Origin: Kappaphycus alvarezii
Lineage: Eukaryota > Rhodophyta > Florideophyceae > Gigartinales > Solieriaceae
Direction: 5' to 3'
NCBI GenBank assembly: GCA_002205965.3
Contig: NADL03000471.1
Location: 3,162,001-3,226,000 of the forward strand
Length of the DNA stretch: 64,000 nucleotides
Each line of letters opens with the position of its first letter. Within the stretch, counting starts at the first letter, position 1. Below the pieces are notes generated by a model. The model was not told the origin of the DNA. It did no database searches and was given only the letters and a program-made list of their open reading frames with translations. Positions 10,951 through 23,945 of this stretch are shown piece after piece. Position numbers and translations under genes: made by a program.

Positions 10951-11880
10951 GGTCGAAAAGTGGGTCATGCACGCAACAGTTGGCAGAAAGCAAATGTAGG
11001 CTTTCCCTCCGTTTGCCAGAGTTTTACATGCATCCTTGAAGAAAGCCCAGACACACTGGCTTCTTCACTAACGTGTCAAGGTTCAAAGCTGCAAAATCAT
11101 TAAAATTAAGTTTGAATACTGGAATGAACCATGCGTGTTGTGGGGCACGACATTGCCTTAGAAACGTATGAGAATTCCGTTGTACCGGAAGAAAACACTG
11201 TCATGCATTACTGACATTGAAAGGTTTACACTGTAACCGCTGTAATGCGGTACTTCAGTGAAAATAAATAATTTACTTATCCGTCATTTCGAGTGTACAC
11301 TATATAATACTGTATATAATCATCTTTACTTCATGTATTATAAGAGGCGTACAAGCCTAGCTGACAGTGTAAGCTAAGATAGTTGAAGTTCGTCGCTGCC
11401 CAGCTTGGGAGTACGCGCTAGGATCGATGTTGCAAAGGTAGACCATATGGTCGACCAGATTCGTTGCCGCACGTGGTCAAGGGCCGCCGCTGGTGTACAG
11501 AACAGTCGTCGCAATATCAATTTCGCATGGGTCTCAATCTGGGGGGAATATGGGGTGTTTTTAATGCATGAAAATATGGTCAGCTGTTCCCTGAGGGATG
11601 TCGTGATGGTAAAGGCTTACAATGTATAGGATTGGCGGGAAGCGTGTACACTTGTCGTGTGACTTAGGGTACAAGTGGCGATATCCGCCAAAATATTAGT
11701 TAGGCGCGATCTCGCACCTCGCACGGGAGAATATTTAACCGTAAACTTCACTGCTTGGTCAGTCCCAACAAAGGGACAACGGTGTGGACCAAGCGGGTAC
11801 CTTCGTGCCCTTTCTCCTTCCCGGCGGAGACCAATTCCAATTATCCCTTTAACGCGAGCGCTCCCTACCACAGCGCTACG
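10951..11880. other. Region between membrane-protein gene and first Copia gag
   Basis: No gene. It contains the 74-bp sequence (11318-11391) that recurs inverted at 23946-24019. The part just before 11881 is probably the leader of the first Copia element. No complete LTR pair could be recognised by eye. Confidence 0.4.
11318..11391 (+). repeat. 74-bp outer inverted repeat, left copy
   Basis: Identical over 74 bases to the reverse complement of 23946-24019. It starts AATCATCTTTACTTCATG and ends AGATAGTTGAAGTTC. In both places it lies upstream of the gag of a Copia element and points toward it, so it may be the end of an LTR or a leader shared by two families. Confidence 0.85.
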
Positions 11881-13121
11881 ATGGCACGACTAACCTTTAT
11901 TCCTGTTGTGTCCACTACAGTTATGGGCCCAGGGAGCAGCTCAAACCCAAAGGTTCGTGGGCCATTACACCCTCCTGTTATTTCACCAGAACTAAACTTA
12001 CAGGAATGGCGCCGTAACGTCACTCGCTGAGTTGATTCAGTTCAAAAGCAGCTGACAAGGGTACCGATAAACACTAAAAGACGGATTTTGCCGCACTCGG
12101 TTGTCAGCTATATGACGGCGGCTTACCAAGTGCGCAACAATCAGTTGTTGACGAAGAACAAGCTAATGGAACGATCAACTACAAGCAAGATGATCAAGGA
12201 GCTGCCGTCAAAGATATTGTGGAGCTTATCGCTGAAGATCCGCCCATAACCATGGTTTCGAGGCTGATTTCATCGTTCAATAAGGTCTCTTCATGTCGCT
12301 GCAAGAAGAACGAGGAACTGCCAGCTTTCGTGGGTCGTTTTCGAGGTCTAGCCGCAGAGCATCTAATGCATGCCAACCCATCCTCTTCATCCCAAGTTGG
12401 CGAGGTGTTAGCAATTACCCTGCTCAATAATGCTAACCTTGAAAAGGCCACACTAACCAACGCCAAGCTTCAGCTCATAGCCCTTGATGAACAAAGAATA
12501 AAGGAATGTGACGAAACGGACGTACTCAAGATCAGGCAGAAGTACTTCGACAACATGAGATCTGCTTTGGAACGCCTGAGGCCATTGTCGTCAGGAACAG
12601 TGTACGTTCCACGTGAGCACAATCTACCCTGTATCTTCGGGGTTCAACGATTTCCGCAGGTCAGTTCGAAAGGAGCCTAAGGAATTGTCATATTTAGCTG
12701 ACGATCTTCCTGTGAAAACTCAAAGAGAGACCCCAACACCATCCAAGGGTTTTTTGGGTCATCTAAAAAGGAATGTCACCCTAGAAGATGCCGTTTCAGT
12801 CCTTGGGAACCTTACCTTGACATCTGGTAGTTCGAACTATGTTTCATCTAAAGAAGTTGAAAGTCTATTATCTAGGAATGTGATAGGAATGTGAGGAAAG
12901 CTCTAGCTGCTGTGACAAAAAACATACCCCATAATCGGCCATCGGTACTTGGCTCTCAACAGGGACCGTCGAACAAACCGTCCGCGGAAGGTAAGAGGAA
13001 TCGCAAGAAACGCAAAGAAAAGTCATCTGACAATCAAAGCAATCGGCTTGGCATCAGTTCCGATCTCAATTTTGTACCTGGCCAATACTGCTACGATGGC
13101 GGTAGTTCTGAACATTACTAG
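11881..13121 (+). pseudogene. Copia 1 gag
   Basis: Starts MARLTFIPVVS and is followed across frame changes by PELNLQEWRRNVTR, then YKQDDQGAAVKDIVELIAEDPPITMVSRLISSF, then FVGRFRGLAAEHLMHA and EVLAITLLNNANL, a gag (UBN2/retrotrans_gag-like) fold common in algal Copia elements. A degraded zinc knuckle, YCYDGGSSEHY, lies at about 13090-13121. At least four frame changes. Confidence 0.65.
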
Positions 13122-13319
13122 GAGAGCATTAGGTGTAAGAAACGCTCTTTCAGTCTCTCAAGAAACTCAAAGAAGCCGAAGAAGAGAAGAAGAAGCATCC
13201 TCCTGCATCGTTTTTTCAGGCAGGCTCCAGACAGAAAGGAGGCAGATGATCTACATATCTAGCCCCGGAGCCGATTATGACGTAAAAATTGGGGTACGAG
13301 ACCCAATACAATACTAGAC

Positions 13320-13960
13320 GAGGGATGTTCGAGGAGTGTTGGCAGTGCCCAGGCAGCTGCAGCTTTTGATAGAGGTTGAAGCTGAAAGGGAAGGTTGGAT
13401 AAGGGAGGTGGGGGAATGAAAGGAAGGTCGCCAGCTCTGGCCAGATTTTACTTGGAGGTGCTCAAGTCGCAACTTATATAGAACTATTTCGCCACACTCG
13501 CACTCAACTTTTACTCTAACTAAACCCTAGCCATCTGAGCCGGACACTCAATACTACCAATCATCACAAGACATGACATAGTAACACTGGCACAAATTCA
13601 TGCCAGCTTACAACTAAGAGTGCACAACAGTGCACAACACTACATCATTTCATCATGTGTATGCACTAACTCACTAACTGCACGTAACCACACAATCACT
13701 ACACGTCCCAAATTCACAACACAACTCTTACACATGCAACGACATGTATACACGCAACTACTGTAACCGCCACCACTGTACTTGACTCATCACCATAGTG
13801 CATCAACACCCATCAACCTGTACTGTATGTTCACGTACATACCTGTCCACTCTGTACTGCACAGCCGTGCTGTACAGCATAGCCATATGTACTAGCTACA
13901 CACATGTACGCCAGAACAACCCACTAGAGCCACAACACTTGTACGCACCACGTTGCATAT
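13320..13960. other. Non-coding insert between Copia 1 gag and protease
   Basis: About 640 bases with no coding potential where the protease active site would be expected. It is rich in short CACAAC/ACTAACT-type repeats and has GTACTG-type motifs at 13819-13880. Probably an insertion or a highly eroded part of the element. Confidence 0.4.
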
Positions 13961-13966
13961 GAGCAT

Positions 13967-15855
13967 TTGCAGTATCCAATCAGAAGCCCGTTTCACGTTG
14001 AGTTTGAGATGAGGCACATATGCGCTTTCCAAACGGCACCCTCCAAAACAGCCCATGCTCCCTTGCACTTTTGGTTTTCAGTGACAGCACAGGGTCCACA
14101 GCCAACAGCTTTGGCATCGGCGCTTAGTCAAGATTTCAGTATCCGTCCTCTTGATTGTGAACCATTCATTCACGGTTATGGAGAGTTTTGTCATGACCCT
14201 AAAGCCACTGTCGGAATATGGGACTTGAAGCTTCAAGACTTGAAAGGGACGCCATACTCAATACCTTTCCATATCTTCGATGGTGATGGCCTGTTGCTGT
14301 GATGGGTTGCTGTTGCTTGTTGCTGAAATGAAATCCTTTCCCAATCAAATCAATTGGGCAATGAGAACTTTATCATAGTTCCGCCAAACGTGCTGTCAAA
14401 GAAGGAGCTTGAACTTCCAACATATACAGAAACGGTTGGACCTCTAGCCTTAAATTGCAAACGATCCTACCTGCATACAGTTACGTCAAAGACCGCATTC
14501 TTCCGATGTCTGTTTTCTGCCTATCGCGTGCTTTCATCTCTAGCAGCTTCATCAAGCTTGTTACATACGAGCGAATGAAAGACGGAACAATTGCTAGGAG
14601 ATTTGCTATTAAGCTGCACGGTTTCTCTCATCTACCAGTACCAGACATGATAGAGCTATGAAAGCGTGGGAAAGTACTACCCACTCCAGTGCTTAAGCAA
14701 GCCCTACAATCCGCTCTGGACAAATGCACGAGTTGTGAAGAAACAGGACCACCCCATCGCTCTCGCAAAGTATCGCTCACTCGTCTGCTTCTTCCATTCA
14801 ATCAGCACGTTCATATTGACTATCTCTTCGTTTTTGAGTTTGTTAACACGCCAATTCTACACATGGTAGATTCCGAAACGGCATTCTCAGTGGCAACTCT
14901 TCTTGAGTCTCGACAGATGCAAGTGGCTGCTAAATCTCTGAATTGGCTTGGTGCAATGTTCATAGACCGCCCGCATTTGTCTCTGCCGATCCCGAATTCA
15001 ACGAGCGCCCGTCTCTTGATGCGCTGAATTACTTTTGGATACAATTCGAACCCCCACCTGCCCGTGGTCACAACAAGCTTGGTGTCGTAGAACGCAAAAA
15101 TGCCGTTCTTCGACTCTTAACACAGCGATTACTAAAAGATTCTAAGCAATTCATTAATAGAAAACAAATTAATTTCGACGATTTGTTTCGATGAAGTCTT
15201 GTCCCGTGCAGTTTTTTAATCAATTATACTGTTAGGGAACAAGTCAATGAGCTCGTTTGAGATGGTCCGAGGTTACACTCCGGAGCTCATGGGCATGAAA
15301 CAAACCCCAGTTTCACCACAGATCGCAAATGGCCATGAAGAGCAGACTGCACGGAGAGCACTTGCGAAGTTTGCAGAATCGCAACAACCTCGAATAATTT
15401 CTCAAGACTCTATCATGAAAGATGATCCCATTTACTTCTTTCGACGTGGAGGTAAATTCGGTAAGTGGGAAAAGGCCTACGTTCGCTCGGTTGAACCATA
15501 TGCAATCTTATTATCAACAAATTATTCACATCGTGGAAATCCTATTCGAGCAGCACTTGAAGATGTACGCCCAAAACCGATGAACACTCTGCTCCAGGAA
15601 CTCGACAATGTAGGCTTCATATTCACGAGCTTGTACTCCATCCTAGACCTGCTTCGGGAGTTAGTCGACATCCCATCGCCAGTGCTAAATGTAACGCCCT
15701 CTGAAGAAGATGGTCAAGAAACAAGCTGCGAAACTGCGATGGCCTTACCCGTCAAGCCACGGAAGAAAGAGTTCGCATCTGCTGAGAAATTGAGCGCATC
15801 TTCGACCCAGAAGAAGCCTTTTGGACGGATTCGAATCCATCGACTTCACTGCTAG
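13967..15855 (+). pseudogene. Copia 1 protease tail and integrase
   Basis: The protease part ends IPFHIFDGDGLLL (about 14260-14300), as in Copia proteases before LLIG. The integrase core is spread over three frames: VHIDYLF with the first Asp at 14818-14820, SADPEFN with the second Asp at 14988-14990, and GVVERKNAVLR with the catalytic Glu at 15090-15092. The expected spacing is kept. The segment to 15855 (FRRGGKFGKWEKAYV...) fits the C-terminal integrase region. Confidence 0.7.
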
Positions 15856-16091
15856 CATCTAGTGCCACACGAAGAGGCCATATGTGGGACATTGATTGGA
15901 CAGGTGTGACTGTAGTCTTCTCACTAACTACAAAAATAAAGGGCAACTAAATTCATCTCGGTGAACTCGGCAAACCACATGAAACCCTCGAACCCGACAA
16001 AGATGTCGTCATTTATTACATCGAGCCTCCAACTCCTGTCCCTTGTCAACTTCAGAGCCGAGAGCAGGATGTTTTACGTCAGATAAGGGAC

Positions 16092-17686
16092 GTGGTTGGC
16101 AACCGCAGAGTTCGTGAAAGCGAGTTAGAATTTGCACCTCGTTGGATTACTGACCAGGCAATATCTAGGGAAAAAGCCAACTATGATGGCTGTTATATGG
16201 AGACACCTGCTAGGCAACTTCCACGAAACGCCAACATCATTTCGAGTCACCATTTATTTGAAGTCAAAAATGATGGCGCATCAGAGAAGCTCAAGCTTAA
16301 GTGCCGGCTCGTTCTGCATGGTAACAAAGACGTTGATCGCGATTGGATCCGTAAGGACTCAATGACTGCTCAGTTCCCTGTAATCCGCATAGTACTCTCC
16401 ATTTCTGTATTCATGAATTTCGGTATAGTAACTCTTGACGTCAACAAAGCGTACTTTCAGTCCCGTGACCTCCAAAGAGATGCCTTTGTTCGACCACCTA
16501 GAAGTTGGAGTGCTAAACCCGGTATGTACTGGAAACTCATCAAGCCGGCATACGGACTTCCTGATTCCGGACGCGTTCGGCAACTTACGATCGAAAAATG
16601 GATACAGGCACGTCATCTCATCCAAGTACACGGTCTAACACAACTATTTCTCCGTCTGAAAACCGTTGGAGGAATTCACCTTGTTCTAGCCAAACTGGTG
16701 GATGACTTTTTTATTGCTGGAGAATGTGAAGCTATTCAAGCCTTTGTTGACGACATCAGTCAATCCTTTAGTATGGGTCGTCTCTCCAGCTCTTCAGACT
16801 CTTCTCCTACTCTCATCTTCAACCGTTTTGAAATCACCCCATTCCCTACCGGCTCAATCCAAATAGATGTGCAGGAGTACCTGGACGCAATCCAAGAACT
16901 TTCGATCTCACGTCAACGTCGCATGCAGCACGAGGAACCATCTGCCCCTGCTGAGCTCACTCCCTTCCTCGCCCTTGCAGGAACCCTCAATTTCCTTGGT
17001 CATGGAGCTCTCTCGCCGGCCTCGTAGGCAGCTAGCTACCTCCAGCAACTTGTCTCGTGTTTGTGGGTTAAATATCTAGTTGATGCCAGCAAAGTTTATC
17101 GGAGATCAAATCATTCACTCCGATAATTACGTACGTTCGGCCCAAGATGCGAACAAACACAGTGGTCTTCGCCTACTCGGATGCCAGTACTGTACGCCGG
17201 TCTTACGGCCAGACAGGCTACATCGGGGGGCTGTACCTGCCTGGGGGGGAGCAACCCTTCCATGCCTTGGATTGGTCAAGCGGAAAGCAAACTCGTGTTT
17301 CATTCTCTTCAGTTGGAGCGGAAATGCTGGCAGCGGTAACTTCTGCAGACAGAGGAGGCCTTTTAGCTGAAAGGTTTCAGAGCGTCTACAACTCGAATGT
17401 TAAGTTGCCACTAGTGCTCTGTATAGACTCCTTTGGCCTCTGCACTACAATTAATACACTCCATGAAGGTTCAGACTATCGCCTGAGGCCAACTGTAAGT
17501 AGACTTCGAGATGCATACGAAACGGGAGAGATAGAAGTCATGCAGTGGATTCCTGGAAAGGACAACTTGGCTGATGGATTGACAAAAAGAAACATCCAAA
17601 GCCAAAAAAACTTAAACAAAACCATGACTTCAGGACTCCTCTACGCGAAAGTATTTGAAAGAGCGAGAAGGACTTCATTTGGATAA
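16092..17686 (+). pseudogene. Copia 1 reverse transcriptase and RNase H
   Basis: RT motifs are LKCRLVLHGN, then VTLDVNKAYFQS (Asp at 16437-16439), KLIKPAYGLPDSGR and KLVDDFFIAG (VDD at 16698-16706, where the usual motif is YVDD). After a frame change, RNase H (17147-17686) carries AYSDAS, then SFSSVGAEMLAAV, CIDSFGL and a tail WIPGKDNLADGLTKRN, i.e. the D-E-D-D set. The RT frame alone is 311 residues and intact. Confidence 0.82.
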
Positions 17687-18069
17687 CGCACTCTGATGTG
17701 TAAACGGAATATGCTTTCAATTAAGCCGAACTACCCTTCTCGTACATTCGTCTGTTTCGTTTACTACTTGTAGTATTCCGATTACTGGCTTTCTTGTTCT
17801 TTGCTGTAGGATTCCCCTTCAAAACTCGTAACTTTTTCAGGCCATCACGTGTGAATCCATCGCGAACACATACGTCAAATATGCTCCTGTGGAGTCGCAT
17901 CGCGTATGGTTCGTCCCCACCCAATACAAGCCGACGTGGACTATGCACTACAACAAATTGATCGACCTCTACCCCATGGTTTTCGACACCCATCAACCTT
18001 GCCAAGAATATCCCTTCACCTTGGCTCATTCTATCGGACCTCTCGTCAATACGTCTTTTGCAATGGAAA

Positions 18070-18165
18070 AAGGCTATCTAATTCTAGTTCATGGGTTTAA
18101 GTTGAAAAACGTGGTTTTCAGTATGCACTTGTTGTTAGGTTTGTGGCCCAGATAATTTGTCTACT
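18070..18165 (+). repeat. Inner inverted repeat, left arm
   Basis: Pairs with 18297-18391 at roughly 93% identity with 131 bases between. It reads AAGGCTATCTAATTCTA at the start and GATAATTTGTCTACT at the end. Confidence 0.85.
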
Positions 18166-18296
18166 GGTTTGTGGCTGTCTTAGTTCGTTGGGGTTAGAAG
18201 TTTCGATTCTTGGCTGGTTTATCGAATTGTGGAGTGCTACAAAAGGGGACAGAGTTGGAGTAAACTGAGTACATCTTTATATGAAACCAAAAATAC

Positions 18297-18391
18297 AGTA
18301 GACAAATTATCTGGGCCACAAAACTAACAACAAGTGCATACTGAAAACCACGTTGCTCAACTTAAACCATGAAATAGAATTAGATAGCCTT
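18297..18391 (-). repeat. Inner inverted repeat, right arm
   Basis: Reverse-complement partner of 18070-18165. Together they could fold into a hairpin, or they mark the shared 3' end of the two opposed retroelements. Confidence 0.85.
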
Positions 18392-18997
18392 CCTAGCAAA
18401 ATAACAACTTGAATCTCCGCCTTAACCACAAACGTAGCATGCTCTATCAGACATCAAATCAAAACACAAATTAATTAACACATGTAGAATTGTCTGTCGA
18501 TTGACCAAAAAACAGAAAATATTACAACAACTCAAAAGATAACCGCCTAGTGTCTCCCAAATCCTGGGAGGGCGGAAGATACTACATCAATTAGGCAGAA
18601 CGATCGACGATTGTCGCACCCACATCACTAGTCTGTCGGTCCACTGGGGACGTTGGTAGGAGCGGTGGTGTAGATGAGGCGATATTCAGTACTGTAGATG
18701 CTTATGCCCAGTCTATCAGCTACTCGATAGACTGGGTCCTTTAGATATAGTACTAGAATAGGTCTAGACTGTAGATGCACTAAAGGATAGACGAAATTCT
18801 TCCACTAAAGAGAGGTGTTGCATTTGAGAGAGGAGTTGCACTAGAGAGAGGAGCTAGCTAAATAATTTCACCAACTTTTCACTAACTATTGACTACGTCT
18901 GTGGTCTGAGTACTGCACTAAACTTATTGCAGTGTTCCCTATTAGGTTGTACATCCATACTCATAATTTTTCTTTTTGCGAGGAACGCAGCGACGAG

Positions 18998-20300
18998 TCA
19001 AATTGTAGAGCTTGTACGAAACACCCATTGTTTAACAGGAAATTCGCATTTGTTCAACTCAAGTATACGTAGCAGAGGGGGACAAATTGAGGTTTTTCTG
19101 AAGGCTTCTGTAGATTTATTAGGAGTGCGAACAAAGCCCACGTTAGATATCTCCTCCTGAATATATGCGTTTCGAACGCCCTTGATGTGGATCATGAGTA
19201 CCTTTTCTTCGATTTTAGAGCATTTTGCAATTAAGCCGAAGAGTGACTTTGAATCTGTAAACATGTTGAGCGGTATGGTTTGACCGTATATTGATTGTAG
19301 ATCTCTCTGCAGTGTGTAGGCAAAATCAACTGCATCCGCGAAAGCATAGACTTCACTACCGAGAAAAGAACGAGTTACACGACTGCTTTTACGACTTGAG
19401 TACGCAAGTACGTGACAATAGTCATTTTTGTCTGCGAGAGGGATGGTGTATCCAAGTTGCGATGTTAAGTAAGAGTTGTTTGTGAGCGAAGAATCGGAGT
19501 ACACCTTGGGTCGAAGGCTAGATTTGTCCAATGTGAGATATTGAAGATGAGGTGTGCGGAGGAGGTGTTTGATAACCTTGTTGAGTGATTTGATTTCAGC
19601 GGTGCAGAATTCGTTCTCAGTAATTTGAGCCGCGAACTGAATTCCACATGCAATATCTGGACGAGTTTGAAGAGACCATGACAGGGTTGCGGGAAGAGAT
19701 TGGAAGTCTGAGAAGGTAGAATTCATTTTTAGTTCCTTGATTGTTGCAATGAATGGTCTCTGATATAGAATTATTCCACCAAGAGTTGTTTCCACGGTGA
19801 CTCCAGCAAATTTGGTGTTGTCTAATTCGCGCTTCCTAGAATCGAAGAGTTCGAGGGTCTTGTCCGTCTCTCTCAAGAATTCTTTGTTTCCACAAATAAG
19901 AGAGTCGTCAATGTAAGCACCAATTAAGCCAAGTAGCCCATCTGTGTTATGTTTTAAATAAAGCGACACGTCAAGAGACGTCTGATTTATTCCAAGTTCC
20001 TCAGTAAGGATAATGGAAAATGGTACGATTCCAGTAATCTCCAGCATCAGGGAGGCTGTATGGTGGTTTCAATAGTCGCAGTAGTTCTTCTGATGAGATA
20101 TTCAGCTCTTTGTTTGGTTTGATGTCTACTTTGCGCATGAGTTGTTCTGTGGATTGAAGATATGCTTGTCGAACATTATGGCTCCATATACGAAAATTGT
20201 AATTGGCGGCTACTGATGCGATAGTACGAGTTGATGATCGGCGAAGAGGAGTGTAGTCGTGTACTAGGTAAGCCTTATCTTTGTCATGGTGACCTTGCAC
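18998..20300 (-). pseudogene. Copia 2 reverse transcriptase and RNase H
   Basis: The upstream RT part (20001-20300) has NVRQAYLQST and LLRLLKPPYSLPDAG. The long frame (18998-20047) has the RT active site GAYIDDSLICG (YIDD codons near 19904-19912) and then RNase H: KVYSDSSLTNN, FLGSEVYAFADAVD, MFTDSKSLF and the Copia tail ISNVGFVRTPNKSTEAF. One frame change lies near 20040. Confidence 0.82.
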
Positions 20301-20368
20301 TACGAATCTTGCTTTGAATGTTTTTGAGTCGGTTTCGGCGTCCTTAATGGAGAAGACGAATCGCCCGT

Positions 20369-21583
20369 TCAGTATGTTCGCATTATCGGGTATGTCACCT
20401 TTGAGAACAATTTTCCAAGCACCTCTATCAATGAGTCCTTGTATTTCCTTTCGCTAGGCATTGATGAATTCGGGTGATGAACAACGTGGATCGCAAGGGT
20501 GAAGTATTTCGGTGATGGGTGAATCGGGATACAAGGATGGCTATGTTTCATGAAGTTTCGATGCAATAGGGTAGCATATTGAATGTAGGAAGTATAAGTA
20601 CCTGTCTTCGAGATCGATAAGTTCTCGGATGTAGGGATGGAGTTTCGATATTGAATCTTGAACGATTTCGCCATTGCGATCCAGAAAGGATTGCTTTTCA
20701 TCGAGACGAGTGATCTTGAAGGACCCTGTCCACTTAATTTTTTCCTTTCCTCGAGTCACTAGAACTTCTTCTCCAACTTTGAATGGAGGTTTCGTGGCCA
20801 TTGGGAGGTTCGATTGAAGTGCTCGTTGGATTCGGAGTTGGCATGTGATCGTTTCCGTTTCGGCACGAGCTGCTGCCAAAGCCCTCATTCTGTCTGCTTA
20901 GTTTGGTAACGGTGTATTCACGGCGGGAAATATTGGCACGGTACCGTAGACAAGGAGGGAAGGGAAGAGTCCGTCTTAGCTCATTGTGCAGTTCATAGCT
21001 TTGAAGGCAAGCTGTAAGGAGAGGGCAAATTCGATGCCGGGATGATCGAGGCGGATTTTCCGAAGTATTCGACGAAGTGGCTCGTGGTATCGTTCTCCGG
21101 GTCCAAGAGAATTGTGAGACTCGACTCCAGATAATTACAGTTTTATTCCAGCCATATTAGTTATATCTCGGAAGCCTGGGGAGATAAAGGCGGATCCCTG
21201 ATCAACTTTGAATTTACCCGGGAACCCAATGTTCACTGCGGCCAATCGTTTTAGAAAAGCACACCATATGTAGTCGGCAGACTTTCCTGTTAGGATATCA
21301 GCGGCACTGAAGTGCGTTTGGCAGTCAATGACGTGAAGTATGGCGCGTCCTTCTTCAAACGTGAGGCCTAGGGCGAAAACGGCGTTAAATAATCTATGAT
21401 CGGGCAGGGATACTTTGAATGATTGCGGTTTCGGAGAGAAGTGTTGACAGGTAGCGCAAGCTTGTGATATGTCGTTGAGAGTTTGTAGTGTGCCTCGGAT
21501 GCTTGATTTAGGTGGGCCCGTCTAATAAGTTCGTACAGTTTCTTAGCAGAGAGAAGGAAGAAGTGATAGTGGAGACGTCTCAA
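20369..21583 (-). pseudogene. Copia 2 integrase remnants
   Basis: The frame at 20541-20888 reads KPPFKVGEEVLVTR..KIKWTGSFKITRLDE, the SH3-like C-terminal integrase tail. The frame at 21368-21583 fits the N-terminal zinc-binding side (HL..A...H..L). The catalytic core between them is broken by stops and frame changes. Confidence 0.5.
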
Positions 21584-21776
21584 TTCTCATTTCGTGAAAC
21601 AAATTTTGCTGAAATTCCAAACGACGATGTCCAAGCATATACCTTCGAATGTTGATGAGAAGGGAACGCTGAGATTTGAAAAGTTCGTGGTAAGAATGTT
21701 CACAACTTCATTTTGCTATCAGTAGTCATTTTTTGTCTTTTTTGAGGAAAGAATAATGTCGAGGCCTTTTTTCTGC

Positions 21777-23785
21777 TTAATAGAGGTGGTTCCAACGGAA
21801 CAAGGCTGGGATCAGACACCCGTATTTAAAAATATTTATCAAAATCATGGAAGTCATTTTAGGCCGTATCTTGGGGACTGATTGAAGCTGTCTGAGGTGA
21901 ATTTCGGACATCGAATTGGGATTCGTTGTTGAAACAAAGGCTCTGTTGTTCGTTGTTAGTTTCGTCACTACCTGAAGGATCTGCTTCAATAAGCTTCTCA
22001 AACTTGTCGAATTCCGGTTCCATATCGTCAGAACATTCTTCCTGGTCTGCACGGTATGATTCAAGCTCCTTTATTGCCTCGAACATAACACGTTAAGGGC
22101 TTTGTTGTCGCTTCCGAATTTGTTTCGAAAATGAGCGAGGTTAGATGCTACTGTCTGTCTCGGGGTTCGTTTAGGGAAATAGGACAGGATATGATCTGAC
22201 GTTTCATATCCCAGCAGCGCCGAATATCTGCATGATTTTCAGAGCAAAGATGCCGGTGAATGTAGTTCGCAGGTTGGCTACGGCGCCCATAAACGGCTTG
22301 ATGGCCGTAATTCGTGCCATGGGTTGACTGGTTTCCGAAATGATTGCCGTACATAGACTGATTTGACTGATCAAATCGGGTTTCCTCATTTGTCTGAATT
22401 GTGCAATGTAGCTGAGTGTACATTTGTTGGTAAGTCATTGCCGTAGAAGTTGCGAGAACAAGAATGTCGCGGGCCCAGTCACAGCTTCTGACTGCGTTTC
22501 GCAAGTACTCTACCTTGTTTCCTTCAGACTGGCAGTGAGGAGGGGCTTGGGTCCAATACTTTGTGATCAGGCTGTGTATTTTAGCTAGCGCTGCGCTGTG
22601 AGTGAGTCCTTCCTGAGACAAACTTCTGAAATAAAAAATTGGAGAGAAAGCGGAAGAAGCGTTTTTGGGCCGTAATGCTGTTAAATTCCCAATCCATAAT
22701 TGCGATGGCTTCTCCAAATTCTCATATCTGTCCTGCAATGTGGGTCTGGTAGTATGTCATTGCCTTTCCAGTGAATAGTAGATGTAGACATTTCATTTCT
22801 TGTTCTCGGCTAAGGTTGAAATCTCTACAAGCGTAGGTTTACTCCTGAACGTATAGTTGAAGGCTTTTGTGCATGCTTCCAGAGAATTTTCGGCGGTCCT
22901 GGTTGAACCTCGCGGACATAGCTGATGCGATTTTGGTAACATCAGGATTAATCGGTTCATGATATGCGACATGGGGAGAGTTTGCGAGGGTACTTCTGCC
23001 AACAGTATTGTGTTGTACTGGAGCTTCGGCATTAAGGAGTAGGTTGATGTATGTACTTGCAACGGAGAAAATTTGTTCACGACATATTGTCTATAAAACG
23101 TCGTAGACCAGTCTTTGGTTAGTTTTTGCAACAGTTCTTTGATGGCTTTCGCAGGAAAGCAGGAAACAACGAAATATCCTTGGGTTTCGAATCATGGATT
23201 TCGAGAACATTAGCTGGTACTGGAAGTCATTCGCCAATGTTTGACGAAGTTCTTCGCTGAAGAGATTGTTATCGCTGTCATAGCCACGGATAGCGTAGAT
23301 AGATTCCATCTGTTCATCTATTGTTAGACAGATGTTGTGTCCAAAGATGATAAGTTGGTTTTCGTGATGAGAAGTTGGTGCCGAGGGGGATTTATTCGTA
23401 TGGAATGGCGCACGAGGGACTTTGTGGGGGTTGGTCTTGTTTTGAGATGGACGTCTATTCATACTTGGTTGGGGATACCGGACGGGTGGTCGTTTTGGGA
23501 AGGCAGTTGAGGGCCTTTCCCTGAGGAAGAAGGTTTGGCTTCCGAGCTGGGGCTGGCGGGTATCACAGCCTGAGTAGTTGTTGGGTCGGGGCTGTCGGTT
23601 ACTAAGTCGTATATATCCGTGGTAGTATAGTCCATGCTTGTAGATAGTGTAGAAGTAGTAGTAGTATTAGCAGGAGAATTGGAGATTACTGTAGTCTCCT
23701 CTTAGTTTACTTGTGCACGGCGAGTGGCGCTGTGAGTATTTGCCAGGGATCCAATTTGCGATTTACGACCTCGTGTTCCAGTCAT
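21777..23785 (-). pseudogene. Copia 2 gag
   Basis: Begins at ATG 23785 (MTGTRGRKSQIGS). It continues through NEDSxFSEELRQTLANDFQYQ-like helices (23091-23462) and QEGLTHSAALAKIHSLI..KVEYLRNAV (22148-22738), the usual Copia gag body with CDWARDILV. A knuckle-like HRHLCSENHADIRRCWD follows. Frame changes and stops break it at least four times. The gag start lies about 160 bases after the shared 74-bp sequence. Confidence 0.6.
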
Positions 23786-23945
23786 CAAAAAGGATCTGGT
23801 GACTTCAATAAAGCACTGAGCCATTTTGAAATACTTTATTCCAAGTAATTAGTTTAGTGAAAGTAGATAGTGACAACAATTTAACGTGAAATATTTCAAT
23901 TATAATTTACCTTATTTGATGTAAATACCATTCCTTCTACAACTT

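Larger units (their letters stand above)
11318..18165 (+). mobile_element. Copia-type LTR retrotransposon 1, decayed
   Basis: Domain order on the + strand is gag, protease, integrase, reverse transcriptase, RNase H, the Copia (Ty1) order. Many frameshifts and a probable insertion (13320-13960) break it. The boundaries given are the shared sequences at 11318 and 18165; true LTRs were not identified. Confidence 0.7.
17687..18997. other. Junction between the two opposed Copia elements
   Basis: No gene recognised. It contains a 95-bp inverted repeat (18070-18165 and 18297-18391) and, near 18700-18745, a second small palindrome (GCCCAGTCTATC...GATAGACTGGG). Both flanking elements run into this stretch with their 3' ends. 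Confidence 0.5.

Noticed and set aside
18700..18745. Palindrome GCCCAGTCTATC...GATAGACTGGG as a terminator
   Set aside because: It lies in decayed retroelement DNA with no gene to terminate; bacterial-type terminators do not apply here.
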